DNA of 64,000 bases from Ziziphus jujuba (lineage: Eukaryota > Streptophyta > Magnoliopsida > Rosales > Rhamnaceae): positions 11,780,001 to 11,844,000 of the forward strand of contig NC_083380.1 in NCBI RefSeq assembly GCF_031755915.1, given 5' to 3'. The notes beneath the pieces were generated by a model that worked only from the letters and a program-made list of their open reading frames with translations, searched no databases and was not told where the DNA came from. The position numbers and the translations under genes were made by a program. Below, one piece after another: positions 1 to 12,666 of the stretch (position 1 is the stretch's first letter; each line of letters starts with the position of its first letter).

Positions 1-464
1 TGCAATTATCCTTTTTGCTTCTCGTTTTTTCATTGTTTGCTCCCCCAACTTGAAGCTTCACCATTTTCTAGTGGAAATAAATCTTAATAGTATATTTGAG
101 GATGCCAAAACCTTCTCCCTTTAAAGTCCTCTTTTCTTATTATGTGGATGTCATCGTTTCTTATTGTGTTCTACTTGTTGAACTGAAAATGGGGGCCTTT
201 CTGGCATGTTTGAGGAATATTCCTGTGGAACCTGCTTTATTTTTATTTATTTATTTATTTATTTTCTGGTTCACATACTTTTATTGCATAATCATATATG
301 CGTATATATATATATATATATGTATGTATATTGTTGAGCAAGGAGAAACACAGGACACACAATGACTAAGAGCCTAGGAAACATATATAATACTGAAATG
401 TTGGATTAGGAAAAAATGGTTTAAAAATATAACTATTTTACTCCTACTATAGTAACTATTTGCA

Positions 465-3400
465 AGATTTCTGCTTGAAGAAGCAAAGCTTTTATGTGCC
501 CAAGGACAACATGAAATGGCTATCAGCCTCGCAAAATATATCTCTCAAGAATACCTGTCAAATGAAGAGTCTCCAGGTGTACATCGCTTGGTTGGGAAAT
601 GGCTGGCTGAAACTAGATCTAGCAAGTTTGTATCACCTTAAACTAGTCAACAACTTTGTTTTAAGTTTCACAGATGAAATGCTAATTAGTTGATTTTTCT
701 CTTTTTTAATGTCCATCATGATAATTCAGCTCAAGAACTATTTTAGAGAAGTACTATAAACCTGCTGTTTCACTTGGTGAGGCTCAGAAAACAATGGACA
801 AGAAGTCCATAGAAAGACAAAGCCAGACGCATTTTCAACTTGCACACTATGGGGATGCTCTTTTTAGTAGTTACGAGGAGAAACGAGGAGAGACTTACAT
901 CAAATGAGTGGCAAGCAGCAACACGTTTAAGGAAACACAAGGTACCTCAATGTTATTCAGTATTGGTAGTTTGAGTTACATTACATCAGTAGTTTGCAGC
1001 ATCATCATTATTGTTGATTCTGCAGACAATGGAGTTGGAAGCACTAACTAAACGGCTAAGAAGTTCAGCAAAGGTAAATTTTGACCATTTCATGCTGTAG
1101 ATTCCAATTCTGTAATGGTATAATTCCCTCAAAATGCTTTACCATTTTGAAAATTGTTCTTGTATATTCTTTTAGGGGGATAAGACTGATTATTCAGTAA
1201 AAATACAAATACAAGAGTTGCAAAAGCAACTTGCACGGGACAAGGAAGAGGCTGAAAAGCCGCAGGTTATCAATTCTTTTGTTTTGTTGAATCACTATAT
1301 CAAGTTTCACATGTTAGCAGATAGAAGTTGATGCTGAAGCAAAACAGCTTTGATTCATTGGATTATTAATTTTTATATTCAACTCATTTAGTAGGCTTGT
1401 TCAATAAACAATAGTCATCCTTTGATGCTTCTTTTTGGTCATTGATCGTTTTGATTCTACGCTTCTCACATAAGTTTCACTGTGTATAATTGTTTGAATG
1501 AAAAGGAACTAGAATCTAAGTTAAACTCTTTCTCAGGATGACAGGGACAATTTGCTCAGCTTGGCTCTGGAGGGATATAAACGTTGTTTGGTTGTTGGGG
1601 ACAAATATGATGTCAGAGTGGTATGTACTTACCATCAAAGTCTTTCAACCAAACTGAAATAAATATCATTCTGGTCGGGTTGTAACAGTTTAGACAGCCT
1701 GAAATGATATTACATGGGGATACGTGTTTTAAATTTTTTATGAGTTGAGGAAAAAGTGAGACGTTCCCCTTCAGAAGTATATATATTCTTTTGAAGTTTT
1801 ATATCTTCTGTACCTGTGTATTATCTATTATGTATAAACATAATATTATTATCAAGTAAACCTGGAATCCATTTAGAGGCTAATCAATGTGCTTTCAGGT
1901 ATTTCGACAGATTTCCCTGTGGTTCTCCCTCTCCTGTGGACAAAATATCATAAATAGCATGCTAACAACTATTGATGAGGTACACCGCAATGACGATTTA
2001 TGTGAATTGAATTTCTTTTTGTTAAACTGGTGCGGAAGTATTGTTTATCGGGTTCTTGATTCCTGTCGATAATAATTATGCCAGGTTCAGTCTTACAAAT
2101 TCATTCCTTTAGTCTACCAAATTAACTCTAGAATGGGAAGCTCAAAGGACAGCCCAGGGCCTCATAATTTTCAGGTTCTTTATGAACTCATTTTTATCAG
2201 CTTATCAATTTGTTGAAATTTGTATCTAACAAGAATTATGGGACTCTGCAGTTTGCTTTGGTTTCTCTTGTGAAGAAAATGGCCATTGACCATCCATACC
2301 AAACAATCTTTCAGGTATTTGTCTTGTAATTGGTGGGTTCCAGTGGTTAGGACTTAGGAATTACATGGCATGCATGAAAGTGAAGTGGAGAGCAGAAATC
2401 TTACATCCCTTTATCAGTGGTTCTCTGCTCATTTTTCTTTTTCTGAATACAGTTTCAATATTTTTTGTTTCTTTTGATTCTTACTAGCTTCTAGCACTGA
2501 CAAATGGTGATCGTATTAAGGATAAGCAGCGGAGTAGAAACTCTTTTGTGGTGGATATGGATAAAAAGCTTGCAGCAGAAAATCTTTTAGGAGAGTTATC
2601 AGCATATCATGGAGCTATAATTGGACAAGTAACTTCTCTTATTTTTTTGTTTTGTTAATATCTACAATTCTACATTGGATACTACTTGCTTACTAACACG
2701 TATATATATGCATTCGTGCATGTAGATGCGGCAAATGGTGGAGATATATATTAGACTTGCTGAACTAGAAACACGAACAGAGGATAGTCAAACAGATTTA
2801 TGTTGTAAGTTTTTCTGCAGTTCTGTTTTCATTATTGATTATGGTTATTAAGATCACGAATCTATAATTAATTATCTGCAATCAAGAAAACTAGGTACAA
2901 TTTATTGACTCATTTTTTATTCTTGCCACAGGATCGTAATAAAAGGGTTATGCTATCAAGAGATCTACGTAATCTTCAACAGTTGGAACTTGTAAGTGCA
3001 GCCTATTATCTGTGACCTGGTATTCTGGAATCTTGTATAGATGTGTCACGTGACTAAGCAATTTTTATCTTAGTTTGTTGCCCTAATCAAAAACCCGTGT
3101 TAAAGTAATTACTTTATTTCAAAGTTATTCTAGTTCTCCTGATAATATGTGTGCAGATCAATACTTAAATACTCTTTTTTAACCTCTTAAATTTTACCAA
3201 CAGTTGTTCTAGAACTTTTCCTAAATTGTTAATACGTAAGCGAAGTTTTTCTTTGGGATTTGGCCTGCCTTACAAGTTAATATAAATATACCAATTTTGA
3301 AACAGCACTAGTTTTTGTTATTGATGGTAACTTAACCCATAGCTTAATTGTCTAGCTGATTTTCTGATTGAATCCTACAAACCTATTTCTGTCGATTTAT

Positions 3401-6400
3401 TGTGTTACGTGTAAGCTTATCAGATAAGCCTGCACATGTATAACTTAGATGTAATAGTTGGGGTGGGTTAGCAGGATTCAAACACAATATTTGGTTAGAC
3501 AAGTAGACTTTTCATACCATATTGAGTTTTCATCAATTCAAAACCTTAAGCTGTTAGAAAGTATATCAAGCTAATGCCATAGAAAATTAAAAGAAAATCA
3601 TAATAATAATGTATTTTAAGTGTATTTTCTTTATGTTCACTTTGAGTGTGATTTTCTTTTACCAGTAAAACATAAAACCATAGTATGAAAGGCCATGGTG
3701 ATGCTATTTTTTCTCGTGTGCATATTTTTTTTGATCTTGAATTTCTTCTTGGTGACATTGGCACCCCCTCTGTTTTACTACTTTTGCATAAATGCATTTT
3801 TTTTTGTTGTAATCACCATTTGTTTATACATTTTTTTAATTGTTACCTGTAAATTATCACATTCTCATGTAAATACAATCAATTGAATTGTAATTGACAT
3901 TAGCACATTTTTCATACACTCAATTTGGATGTGAGAATTTTAAAACTTTGTGGAGAAAAGTGGTAATGGGGTCTTACTGTAATCTTCTCTATCTTATTAT
4001 TCTCTCTTGGGTTTTTCGATTGGCTCATTGTTTTTGTTGTTCAAAAAATACTTACAACTAATGGCTTTGCATTGATTTGGAAAGCACCACGTGCCTATAG
4101 TGACAGCCACTTTTCCAATAGATCGTAGTTGTCAATATCATGAAGGCTCTTTTCCATACTTCAAAGGATTAGCAAATTCAGTTTTGTATGTCTTAATCTT
4201 CTTCCTCAATATTTAAAACCAAAAAAAAAAAAAAAAATTCTTCTTCATCAAGAGATTTGTTGCAACCTTCTAATTTATGTTGGTAAAATATACAGGGTAA
4301 CGAATGGTATAAATGCTCAAAAAGTGGTCGAGCGTCTAGGTTCTGACGGACGGAAGTATAAACAACTGGCAAAATCTTGAAATGATGACCTAAGACTTTC
4401 ATAAAAACTTTCAAGGCATCTTACTGCTTTGTTTCCTCTTAAGGTGCATCCGACTTTTTTTTTCCCTCTCTTTTCTTTTTTTCTTCTTTAATCAGCTTCT
4501 CTTCCACTTGCCTTGTTTTTTATATTATATATATATTAATCCATTTTAACTTTTTTCGAACATGTTTTAGTGTGTGTATATATATATATATACTTTTTTT
4601 TTTTTTTTTTTTGTTTTTCCGAATCTCTTTTTCTCTCACAAGCCTTGTGAATTTTTAATGGTCTGTTCACTTATACAAAACCAAGCTGAATTTATTTTTA
4701 TCTTTGGCAGGAAAAAGACAAGCATAAAGCAAACGAGGAAGTTTGCGAGGATTTCAGGTTTATCTTATTTTGTTGAGAAACCAATTCTTCACAAGTTTAA
4801 AACTTTTCTAACCTTAAAAAATATCTGACCCCTCATGCAGGCCTTTCATGCATTATTTTTTCTTGGAGAGATTCTTCCAGCCTGCTAACTGGTTCGAAAA
4901 GAGACTTGCATACACTCGAAGCGTGGCTGCTAGTTCAATGGTCAGTGTGTATATGCTTCTCTAACATGCTCAGCTTGTTATCCATTTGAAAAATGTGGGA
5001 TTTCTTTACTGTTAAGTCACGAGCAATAAGAAAAGCTTAAGTTTTCGAGAAGCATTGGAACAATGTATTTTTAGCTAATACAATAGATAGTTACATTAAG
5101 ACTATGGAATTTATACATGTATGTTTCTATTACAGTGTTTTTTTTTTTTTTTTTTTTTTTTTTTTTGTCTTCCCCGTAATTTAATATATTCATGTATGGC
5201 AAATACGTAGATGCAGATGAAACTTATGCTGTGGAATTTATACATATATGTTTCTCTTACAGGGCTTCTTCCTTTTCCTTTTCCTTTTTTTTTTTTTTTT
5301 TGGGTAATTTAATATATTCATGCATGGCAAAAAGGTAGATGCAGATGAAAGCATATGGCCTCTAGCCCATCATGCCCTTCTCATGTTGAAGTGGCTTGCT
5401 AATTTTCTTTTTATTTTTTGAACTTTAGATTTCCTTAATGGAAACCATAACAGAAGTGCTGATCATGAAATGCAAAGAAAAACACACGTATATGCCTTGG
5501 TGACAGGTTCACTGGCCAGTAATTAATGGTTTTTGTTCTAAAGGGAAAAATGCTTCTACGTTCCGTAATTAGTTTAGCTAAATTTCAAGGCAAAATCTAT
5601 GTATTTGTTTCTTTATGCTGAAAAGTTTGTTCCATATACAGGTTGGTTATATTGTTGGTCTTGGAGATCGACATTCTATGAATATCTTAATCGATCAAGC
5701 TACTGCAGAAGTTGTTACATAGATCTTGGTGTTGCCTTTGAGCAAGGCTTGATGCTCAAGACACCAGAACGGGTTTGTGCTTTTGAAGCTATGACTTTCC
5801 TTTTTGACTACATTTTTTTGTGTTAGGATAGTATACTTTATCGGCCTTGTGAATTACACTTGTAATAAGATTCACTCTTCCTACTTATTGTTCAACATTT
5901 GCAGGTTCCGGTCAGGCTTACAAGAGACATCATTGATGGCATGGGAGTTACAGGTGTTGAAGGGGTTTTCAGAAGGAGTTGTGAAGAAACTCTTTCTGTT
6001 ATGAGGGCAAATAAAGAAGCTCTAATGACCATTGTTGAAGTAAGTTACCAAGCCGAATTGCCTTGAATGATTAATGAAACCTTAATGTGGTCTTTCTTTT
6101 TTTTTTTTTTTTTTCTTTTTTTTCTTTTTCCCTACTCTGATATCAAATGCAAATTCTCTGTAGGTTTTTATCCATGATCCGCTCTATAAGTGGGTTTGAT
6201 CTCCTCTAAAGGCTTTGCAGCGTCAGAAGGTATTCTATTGTCACCAAAATCTTTAGCATATGCAAATGAAATTCAATTTTGGAATGCAGCTGGCCGTCGC
6301 ATGAAGCCGTAGTGTTAAAAAACTTGATAGATGGATTTAAATTGTCTATATCATATAAGCAAATTAAAGTAAAACACAAACACAAGCTGAGAAGGTTTTG

Positions 6401-7075
6401 TAACCATCTATTTTATTGTTATTGAAATTGATCAACAACAATACAATATAAAAGTGGCTCCAATGACTTAGGCACCAGCGGATATGCTAGGCATCGAGTG
6501 TTTAATGCAGGCATTTCATCATATTCTAGAATGTTAAATCTTTGCTTATGCTGCCTTTTAACATTTGTGACAAGGAGATGGATGATTATCTGGAGACAAG
6601 CTTGGAAAGCTCACAAGATGATTAGGAAGGAAACAAGGATGCGGCACGTGCATTGTTGCGAGTCAAACAAAAATTAGATGGATATGAAGGAGGTGAAATG
6701 CGAAGCGTACATGGGCAGGTGATTATTTTTTGGATACTATCTCATGATATTCTGCTCACTTTCTAACTTAACAGAACTCAATGTCTTGTTAGTAAATGCA
6801 TGTTTCCTTTTCATTTTTGTGGATGAACTTGTTCGGTTGGTGTTGAATATATGGTCGAGGTTGATTTGTTTTTGGAAATTGGAAACAAGATGAAAATAAA
6901 CACAATTTCTTTTATACAAAACCGAACAAAGCTAAAGCTTCTATTATGTTCCTTTTAATTGGTGTCTTATGCAAAACAAAATTGGAGTTGTGCACAGGTT
7001 CAAAAACTGATACAAGATGCGATTGATCCTGAGCATCTATGCCATATGTTTCCTGGATGGGGAGCTTGGATGTAA
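465..7075 (+). pseudogene. ATM: psiATM-1: 3' half of an ATM (PI3K-like) kinase gene, inactivated
   Basis: Exons recognisable as plant ATM (DNA double-strand-break checkpoint kinase): the end of the FAT region, the kinase domain and the FATC tail. Exons with GT-AG borders include 465-625, 730-941, 1026-1073, 1176-1265, 1537-1620, 1899-1979, 2085-2174, 2252-2314, 2488-2628, 2726-2782 and 2932-2991. Then come kinase exons near 4096-4390, 4711-4758, 4840-4938, 5641-5779, 5905-6040 and 6165-6228, a penultimate exon ending at 6718, and the FATC exon 6998-7075 ending MFPGWGAWM. The catalytic-loop motif GLGDRHSMNIL is visible. Lesions: a 10-bp duplication near 880-890 shifts frame; the donor after 2782 reads GA; a TGA lies at 4378; roughly 90 N-lobe residues after NDDLR are missing; a 1-bp deletion near 5717 destroys the HIDLG motif; and stops occur in the last kinase exons. 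The first 464 bases are intron, so the pseudogene continues to the left. Gene identity is clear; loss of function is well supported. Confidence 0.9.
5100..5352 (+). repeat. Imperfect tandem duplication in a psiATM-1 intron
   Basis: Two adjacent copies of about 125 bp share 'tatggaatttatacat', a poly-T run, 'taatttaatatattcat' and 'gtagatgcagatgaaa'. The same pair occurs in psiATM-3 near 62975-63225, so it predates the segmental duplication. No coding content. Confidence 0.7.
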
Positions 7076-9186
7076 TTGATTTGCTTCGAGCTTATAGTTT
7101 CATGAGCAACAATCATTTGTACGGTCGGCTTTTTGCTCTTTTTTTTATTTTTTATTTAAATTTACATAATAATCTTATAGCTCAAAACTGTTGTGCATGT
7201 ATATATTGTATATATAACAATGTATATCTTGATCATGGGTTTGATTCTCAATAAGCTCGCAAAAGTAGTACAGTGGTTTACCTAGTAAAGCTTGAATATC
7301 AGCCAGAATTTAGCATTAGTTGCTGGGCATGGTATGGTGTGTGGAGGTGGGATAGGATTAGGACATCAACACTTGACCAATACCATCCATGAAACTTTTT
7401 TAACCAGACACAAAAAAATATTTGTTTCAAAATTACCTTTTAAAAAAAATAAATAAATTCGGGTTGTTTCGTTATTACGTGGTGTGGGTTGAACTGTTGA
7501 AACGGAAGCTCAACATTAGCTAGTTTTTGTTTAGGTTTTTAGGTAATCAAATATATTTTCATATTTGTCTTTCTTGACGTCCAATAGAAAAATGTATTAT
7601 AATATAATTCATACTTTTCATCTTCGGAAGGCCAATCGAAGCTCCATGTTCTTCAATTGTCGGGGTAATCCAAATTAAAACCCCTTCGCGGTGCCCCTTA
7701 TACTCCTATTTCTTTGTCTGTTTTATTCCAATCATAATTTTTTTTTTTAATAAAGTTTGCAAAACTAAGCATGTATTCTATTGGCATTCTATCATTCTAT
7801 TGGCATTCTATTGTCTTTTCAAAAGAATAAAAGATAAAACCACGTATACTGTGTACAAGTAAACCAAAATAAAACAAAACAGTTTTTATTCAAGATCACA
7901 TGAGTTTTGATGTTTAATTTCATCAAATTCATTTAACAAAATGCGCGGCTGGATTTAGTAGAAGAAAAAATAATAGTGCAAGATACAATGTTGAAGATTT
8001 TGTACTCTAGGAGCCAAAATGCAGAAGTAGTAAAAGAGAGTAAAATGTTGTTATATCCATATTTGTTTGTATATGAACAATAAAACAAGTTTTTAAAATA
8101 AATTCTTCTCCCAAAAATCAAAAAAAAAAAATCTAGCACCTTTAACCTTTAAACAATAAATGAATTTTAAAAGAAATTTTTTTTTTCTTCTCTATATTTT
8201 AGGGTACCTTCTCAAAAAATGTTTTTTCATTGATAAATATTGGCAGCTTACAGATATCAAGTTTCCTTTTATCTTTTGAAAGGGAAAAAACTTCAAAAGG
8301 TTATTCTATTTCCTTTTATTTTATTTTTACTAGAGGAGTTTCAAAAGTTGATTAATTGTTCTACTAAACATTTGAGCACCTTAGTAGGATTTAAACAACC
8401 CAACAACTTTTGTTTTTGCAAAATGATTTAGCAAGTATGGGTTTTTGGATGTGAACGTTAAATTTGTAATCCTTGTTTGAAAAAAAAAAAAAAAAAAAAA
8501 GAAGCTATTCAAACCAAACTTCTGGACCAAGAAAAATCTATTTCTTCATCGTTATTACAGAGGATCAAAAATTACAAAATTTTACCAGAGATTCCCATTT
8601 TGAGTTTACAAACGGGTGTGATCGATTATTTTTTTTTTTTTTTTTTTTTAAGTCGAAGACTATTTCCGTTTTGAGTAAATGATATTTAATCTTTAACTGA
8701 TTTGAATTACTTAGTAGCAAAATCAAATATTAAAAACAGTCCATAATAAAAAGGAAGAATAACACAGCAGCCGATAATAAAAAAGAATAATGATAGTAAT
8801 ACAATGAAACACAAATTGTTTATTATTATTGTTATTATTATTATTTGATATATTTTTAGCAAAGGATCTGGATACTGCAATTCAATTGACTATTTTTACA
8901 GATTATCTTTCTTCATATTAAGGTTTTAGTTTTTGAAAATTAGTACAAAATTAATTCCTTAATTACCAATTTTCATGTGATGTCCTGTTCACTTGAGGAT
9001 TATCATTTCATGTTCTCAACAGGAGATGCATTGCATCTATGATTGTGTTTGATTCAATTCTTGTAATCATTGGCCAAGTAGTTGTGTTTTTCTTGATAAT
9101 CAAGACCATCTAATATTGATAAGACTCGAGTTGTTAGTGTATTTTTTTTATTTTCTTATTTTTTTAACACAAACACAATAAAGTTT
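7076..9186. other. ATM 3' flank then AT-rich spacer
   Basis: Bases 7076 to about 7595 are the ATM downstream flank. They recur after the lone FATC exons at 20700-21227 and 50632-51160, which fixes the breakpoint of those copies at about 7595. Beyond it the sequence is AT-rich with poly-A/poly-T runs (8479-8500, 8630-8650) and a short direct repeat of 'attctattggcattctat' near 7780-7815. I see no coding exon or RNA gene. Confidence 0.6.
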
Positions 9187-9360
9187 TTAGTAGTCTTGGA
9201 GCTCAGCTCTGTCAGGACCTTTGACAATCTCTTCAAAAGATGACTTCAAAGTGAACCTCTGATATAGCCAAGCACCATTGACGAAGGACAAGAGTGGACC
9301 ACCTGAAGAAACAGATCAAGATCAAGAACACCGGTTGATCCCAAAACGTGAAGAAGCTGT
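9187..9360 (-). pseudogene. Serpin gene relic (fragment)
   Basis: Read on the minus strand, this gives a plant-serpin-like stretch: GGPLLSFVNGAWL, then YQRFTLKSSFEEIVKG, ending in TAA at 9187-9189. Plant serpins carry an S-G-G-P-x-L-S-F-x-N-G-x-W block followed by L-K-x-S-F-E-x-I-V. Upstream on the same strand 'QLLHVLGS' resembles the preceding helix but lies in another frame with stops. Only about 40-55 residues remain of a family near 390 long, and no reactive-centre loop is present. It is a decayed fragment, not a gene. The match is from memory of the family and the call is moderate. Confidence 0.5.
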
Positions 9361-10980
9361 TACAGAGTTTGGCCTTTTGAGCCTGCCTCAATCAAGGTTA
9401 TTAGCATAACATGTAAGGGTAAAAGGAGAGGCCATGAAATTCGAGCCCTTTGCAGCTTCATTTTCCAAAATCCGGTTGGTGAAAAAGCAGAGGCCTCTGT
9501 TGAAGAGGGTATTTTGTGTTGATTGTGGTGAGTGATTCATTGTGATGATCATAAAGCTAGCTAGAATTTTGATGTTTGTCCTACAAAGTAATATTGTTTG
9601 TCCATTATCAACTGGTTATATATACAGGTGTAGAAGAATGAAGAATTCAAGGAAAGTTGAGACGCATTTTGTTCTGTTACGTTTTGTGATCATATTGGGA
9701 GTTGGAACACGTTCAATGTTTGCTTACATTAGAATGAAAATTTCGTAGCATATATATGTATGACTAAATATTATTTAATTTTATTGTCATCTACTTCATC
9801 AGCAAGATAACCACCTGCTTGCAGCTTTTTTCACTGCCTCCAATTTGTGTATATATATATATATATATTCTAATAATATTATATGCATCATTTAATTTAT
9901 CATGTTATTTATCAAATATACACATATTATTATTTATTTGATTGATTAATAAATTAATATGCTTAAATATGAATCTGTCAGAAGAAATAAATATAACTAA
10001 ATATCAATGACCAGTTCTAGGATCAGTAAAAGTGCATATCAATGGCTAGTTCTAGGGTTGCTAATGCTTTAGAATATAGAAAATTGAATAAAAAATATTT
10101 AGGTAAAGACCTTCAGCGAATATTAAAGTGACCAATTTGTTGCTTGTTGAAGGTTTTTTAAATTTCCAAAAATAATATAAAAGAAAACAAAATTAATAAT
10201 GTAATACGTTTAGCAATGAACATTTGTTAGTATTGAAATAACCATATTAAGCAACAAAAAGGCATTGGTTGTGTTAATTGTAGACTGCAACTCCAACAAT
10301 TTAACCTGATTATAGATATTAGATAAATCATTGAGAAAAAAAAATTATTAAAATAAAAAAAGAAAATGGCAAACTAATTTAATCGTACATAAAGAGAAAT
10401 TGAGAGGGGGCACAACTTGTATTTTATTTGAATATTATTTTAAAATAAACAAAAAATAGTTAAAAAAAAAAAACTAGGCAGGAGAGTGTAGTCATCCATG
10501 AAGATGATATATATTTTAAAAAAATAAATAATTGTTTTACTATAGAGGAAAAATCATATTTATGTCATAAGTTGATAATCTAATATCAAATATCATTTTG
10601 GGAGGATCATTTTTATGCCAAAATATGTAGACATGTTACATAACGGCATATCCACTGTAGCACAAAATTGACCTTCTCAAAATTTATTTTTGCTATTAGA
10701 TTTTTATCTTATGAAATAAACTTGTTCTTCTCCATAACAAAACTGAATAAATAAATATATACTATTATATTTAATATTTTTTATTAAGACTGTTATACAT
10801 GGGTAACTAGCACAAAGGCATCGCTAAACTTTACAAGTTGTTATATTCTAGTGCCTTAATTTTTTCTTTTTTGACGAACTCATAAATGTTTACAATTTTC
10901 TTTGAAATCTCTTAAAAAAAAAAAAATATGAGAGGGGCATGAGCTTTTTATGTACATAGTTAGATATATACTGTGTAAAT

Positions 10981-11089
10981 ATAGATAAGTTAATTTTTTT
11001 AGTAAATACTATTATATACAAATTTGATAAAATTAGAAAGGTGCACAAATATCTTTGATCTTTACCAGTTATTATATTTTGGTACCTTA

Positions 11090-11133
<44 letters not shown>

Positions 11134-11250
11134 TAAGTTAATTTTTTTTAATAAATACTATTATATACAAATTTGATAAAATTAGAAAGGTGCACAAATA
11201 TCCTTGATCTTTACGAGTTATTATATTTTGGTACCTTAATATATATATAT
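10981..11250 (+). repeat. Tandem duplication of about 149 bp, units separated by (AT)n
   Basis: 'atagataagttaattttttt' opens each unit (10981 and 11130). Both continue through 'actattatatacaaatttga' and 'gaaaggtgcacaaatat' to 'ttatattttggtaccttaat', and each ends in an (AT)n run. Only a few differences separate the units, so the duplication is recent, probably by slippage or unequal exchange in the AT tract. Confidence 0.85.
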
Positions 11251-12204
11251 ATATATATATATGGCATTTAACTCCATAAACTCATAAATATTGTTTACAA
11301 TTTTATGTGAAATCCTTGACAAAAAATCATGTGCAAAGCTTATAGAACATTGATGGTCATTTTATTGTATAAGCTTGAAGATATAGGATAAAATGCAAAT
11401 TAGATATCACGGGGAGACAATAACGTTATTATTTTAAAAATATTTATATCTAAACTTTTTTTGTTAAAAAAAAAATTAAAAATATTGTCTATTGTACTTA
11501 AAAACCTGCAAAATTATTTGTTTAACAAGTATAATAATTTAAAATATTTATTAGCAGTGAGAAAAATAGTTTTATAATAAATTGTCAAAAGAATATAATT
11601 AGATTGAAAAATATATAGATATTATGATTTATTTATTTTTTAAATATAACATTTGCTTATAAAGAACTGTATAAATATTTCAAGAAACATTGCACATATA
11701 CATTTTCCAAAAAAAAAAAAAAAATTGAATAAAAAAATTATCACTATAAAATATTGGTTCTTGAATTTTTATTTTTATTTTTTTATTTTAATTATTAAAG
11801 TATGTTCAGGCTAACTTATGCGTACATGAACAACTAATCAGGCAATCTTAAAGGTGCATTCCACTCCATCGACCCCTACAGAAATCCAACCTGGTGTAGA
11901 ATATATACATGAATACATTATTCATCTGACCTTTTATAAATATTTTTGTCAGATCATTATTTTTCATATTTTTTTAATTATTGATTTGGTGTCGGTGCAG
12001 AGACTCAAAGTCGAAGCAAGAAGGAGTGGTCTTTAATCTTATTCCTTAAAGATAATTCTGATGGTAATACCGTTAGATTGATCTAATAGAAGCCTTCTTA
12101 ATATATATATATTAAATTCTTAAATCTAATTAACGAACATCGAAGTGCGAACTCCACTTTCGGTCCACTTTCCTTTGCTTTTTCATAAAGTAAAAGCCGC
12201 GTTA

Positions 12205-12340
12205 ACTTATTAGTCAACATTATCTACAAAACGGCCCCAAAAAAAAAAAAATTAATTAGAAAATTGGTCTGCTGAATTTCGTGGGACGTTCGAGGAAGAA
12301 TGGCAAGCAGTTTCGACCCCTTATTAATTGAGTCAACATG
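12205..12340. promoter_or_regulatory. Candidate W-box sites in the TNL1 promoter region
   Basis: Two GTCAA cores (12213-12217 and 12332-12336) read as TTGAC(T) W-boxes on the minus strand, the binding core of WRKY factors that commonly act at resistance-gene promoters. They lie about 330-460 bp before the start codon. This is a motif match only; no TATA box can be assigned with confidence. psiTNL2 lacks this region because its homology to TNL1 starts at about 23878. Confidence 0.35.
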
Positions 12341-12429
12341 TAATTAAGTCGTCTCATCGTTTCTTGGAAGGTTCAAGGTACAAGATATGGTGAAACTTCT
12401 TACAAACTCCCTTTTATCTTGCTCTCAAA

Positions 12430-12656
12430 ACAGACAAACAGAGCGTTTTGGTATCGGAATCGGAGACGAGCAAGCTTGGTAATTTACTTCTATTTGCATC
12501 TTTATTTTTTGTCGAACCGACCTGTATATTTATGTTTTGAGCTTATAACATCAAGATATGCTATATATAAGACCATTAGAATAAAGGGTTAGGAATATAT
12601 GCTACGAAGGACTTCCTTCTTCCTTTTTTTTTAAATATATACTTGTGGATGTGCAG
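12430..12656 (+). other. TNL1 5' leader exon and leader intron
   Basis: A leader exon ending ...gagcaagcttg has a GT donor at 12479. The matching acceptor, tgtgcag, ends at 12656, ten bases before the ATG. The same donor (23934) and acceptor (24561) exist in psiTNL2, which supports a spliced 5' UTR. The transcription start is not visible. Confidence 0.55.
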
Positions 12657-12666
12657 GGTTACAAAC

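Larger units (their letters stand above)
9361..12420. other. AT-rich intergenic spacer upstream of TNL1
   Basis: Very AT-rich with (AT)n tracts (9850-9868, 11095-11130, 11240-11262), poly-A runs and no supported exon. It contains one tandem duplication (listed separately). The last 250 bases should include the TNL1 promoter. Confidence 0.6.

Noticed and set aside
4096..4120. Lost acceptor (cac instead of cag) before the kinase exon in both ATM copies
   Set aside because: An in-frame upstream AG (ggaaag) could serve, adding two residues, so it is not a certain lesion.
465..7075. ATM copy as a functional gene
   Set aside because: Multiple frameshifts and stops, a missing N-lobe segment and a disrupted DLG motif, most of them shared with the other copy, rule out a kinase.
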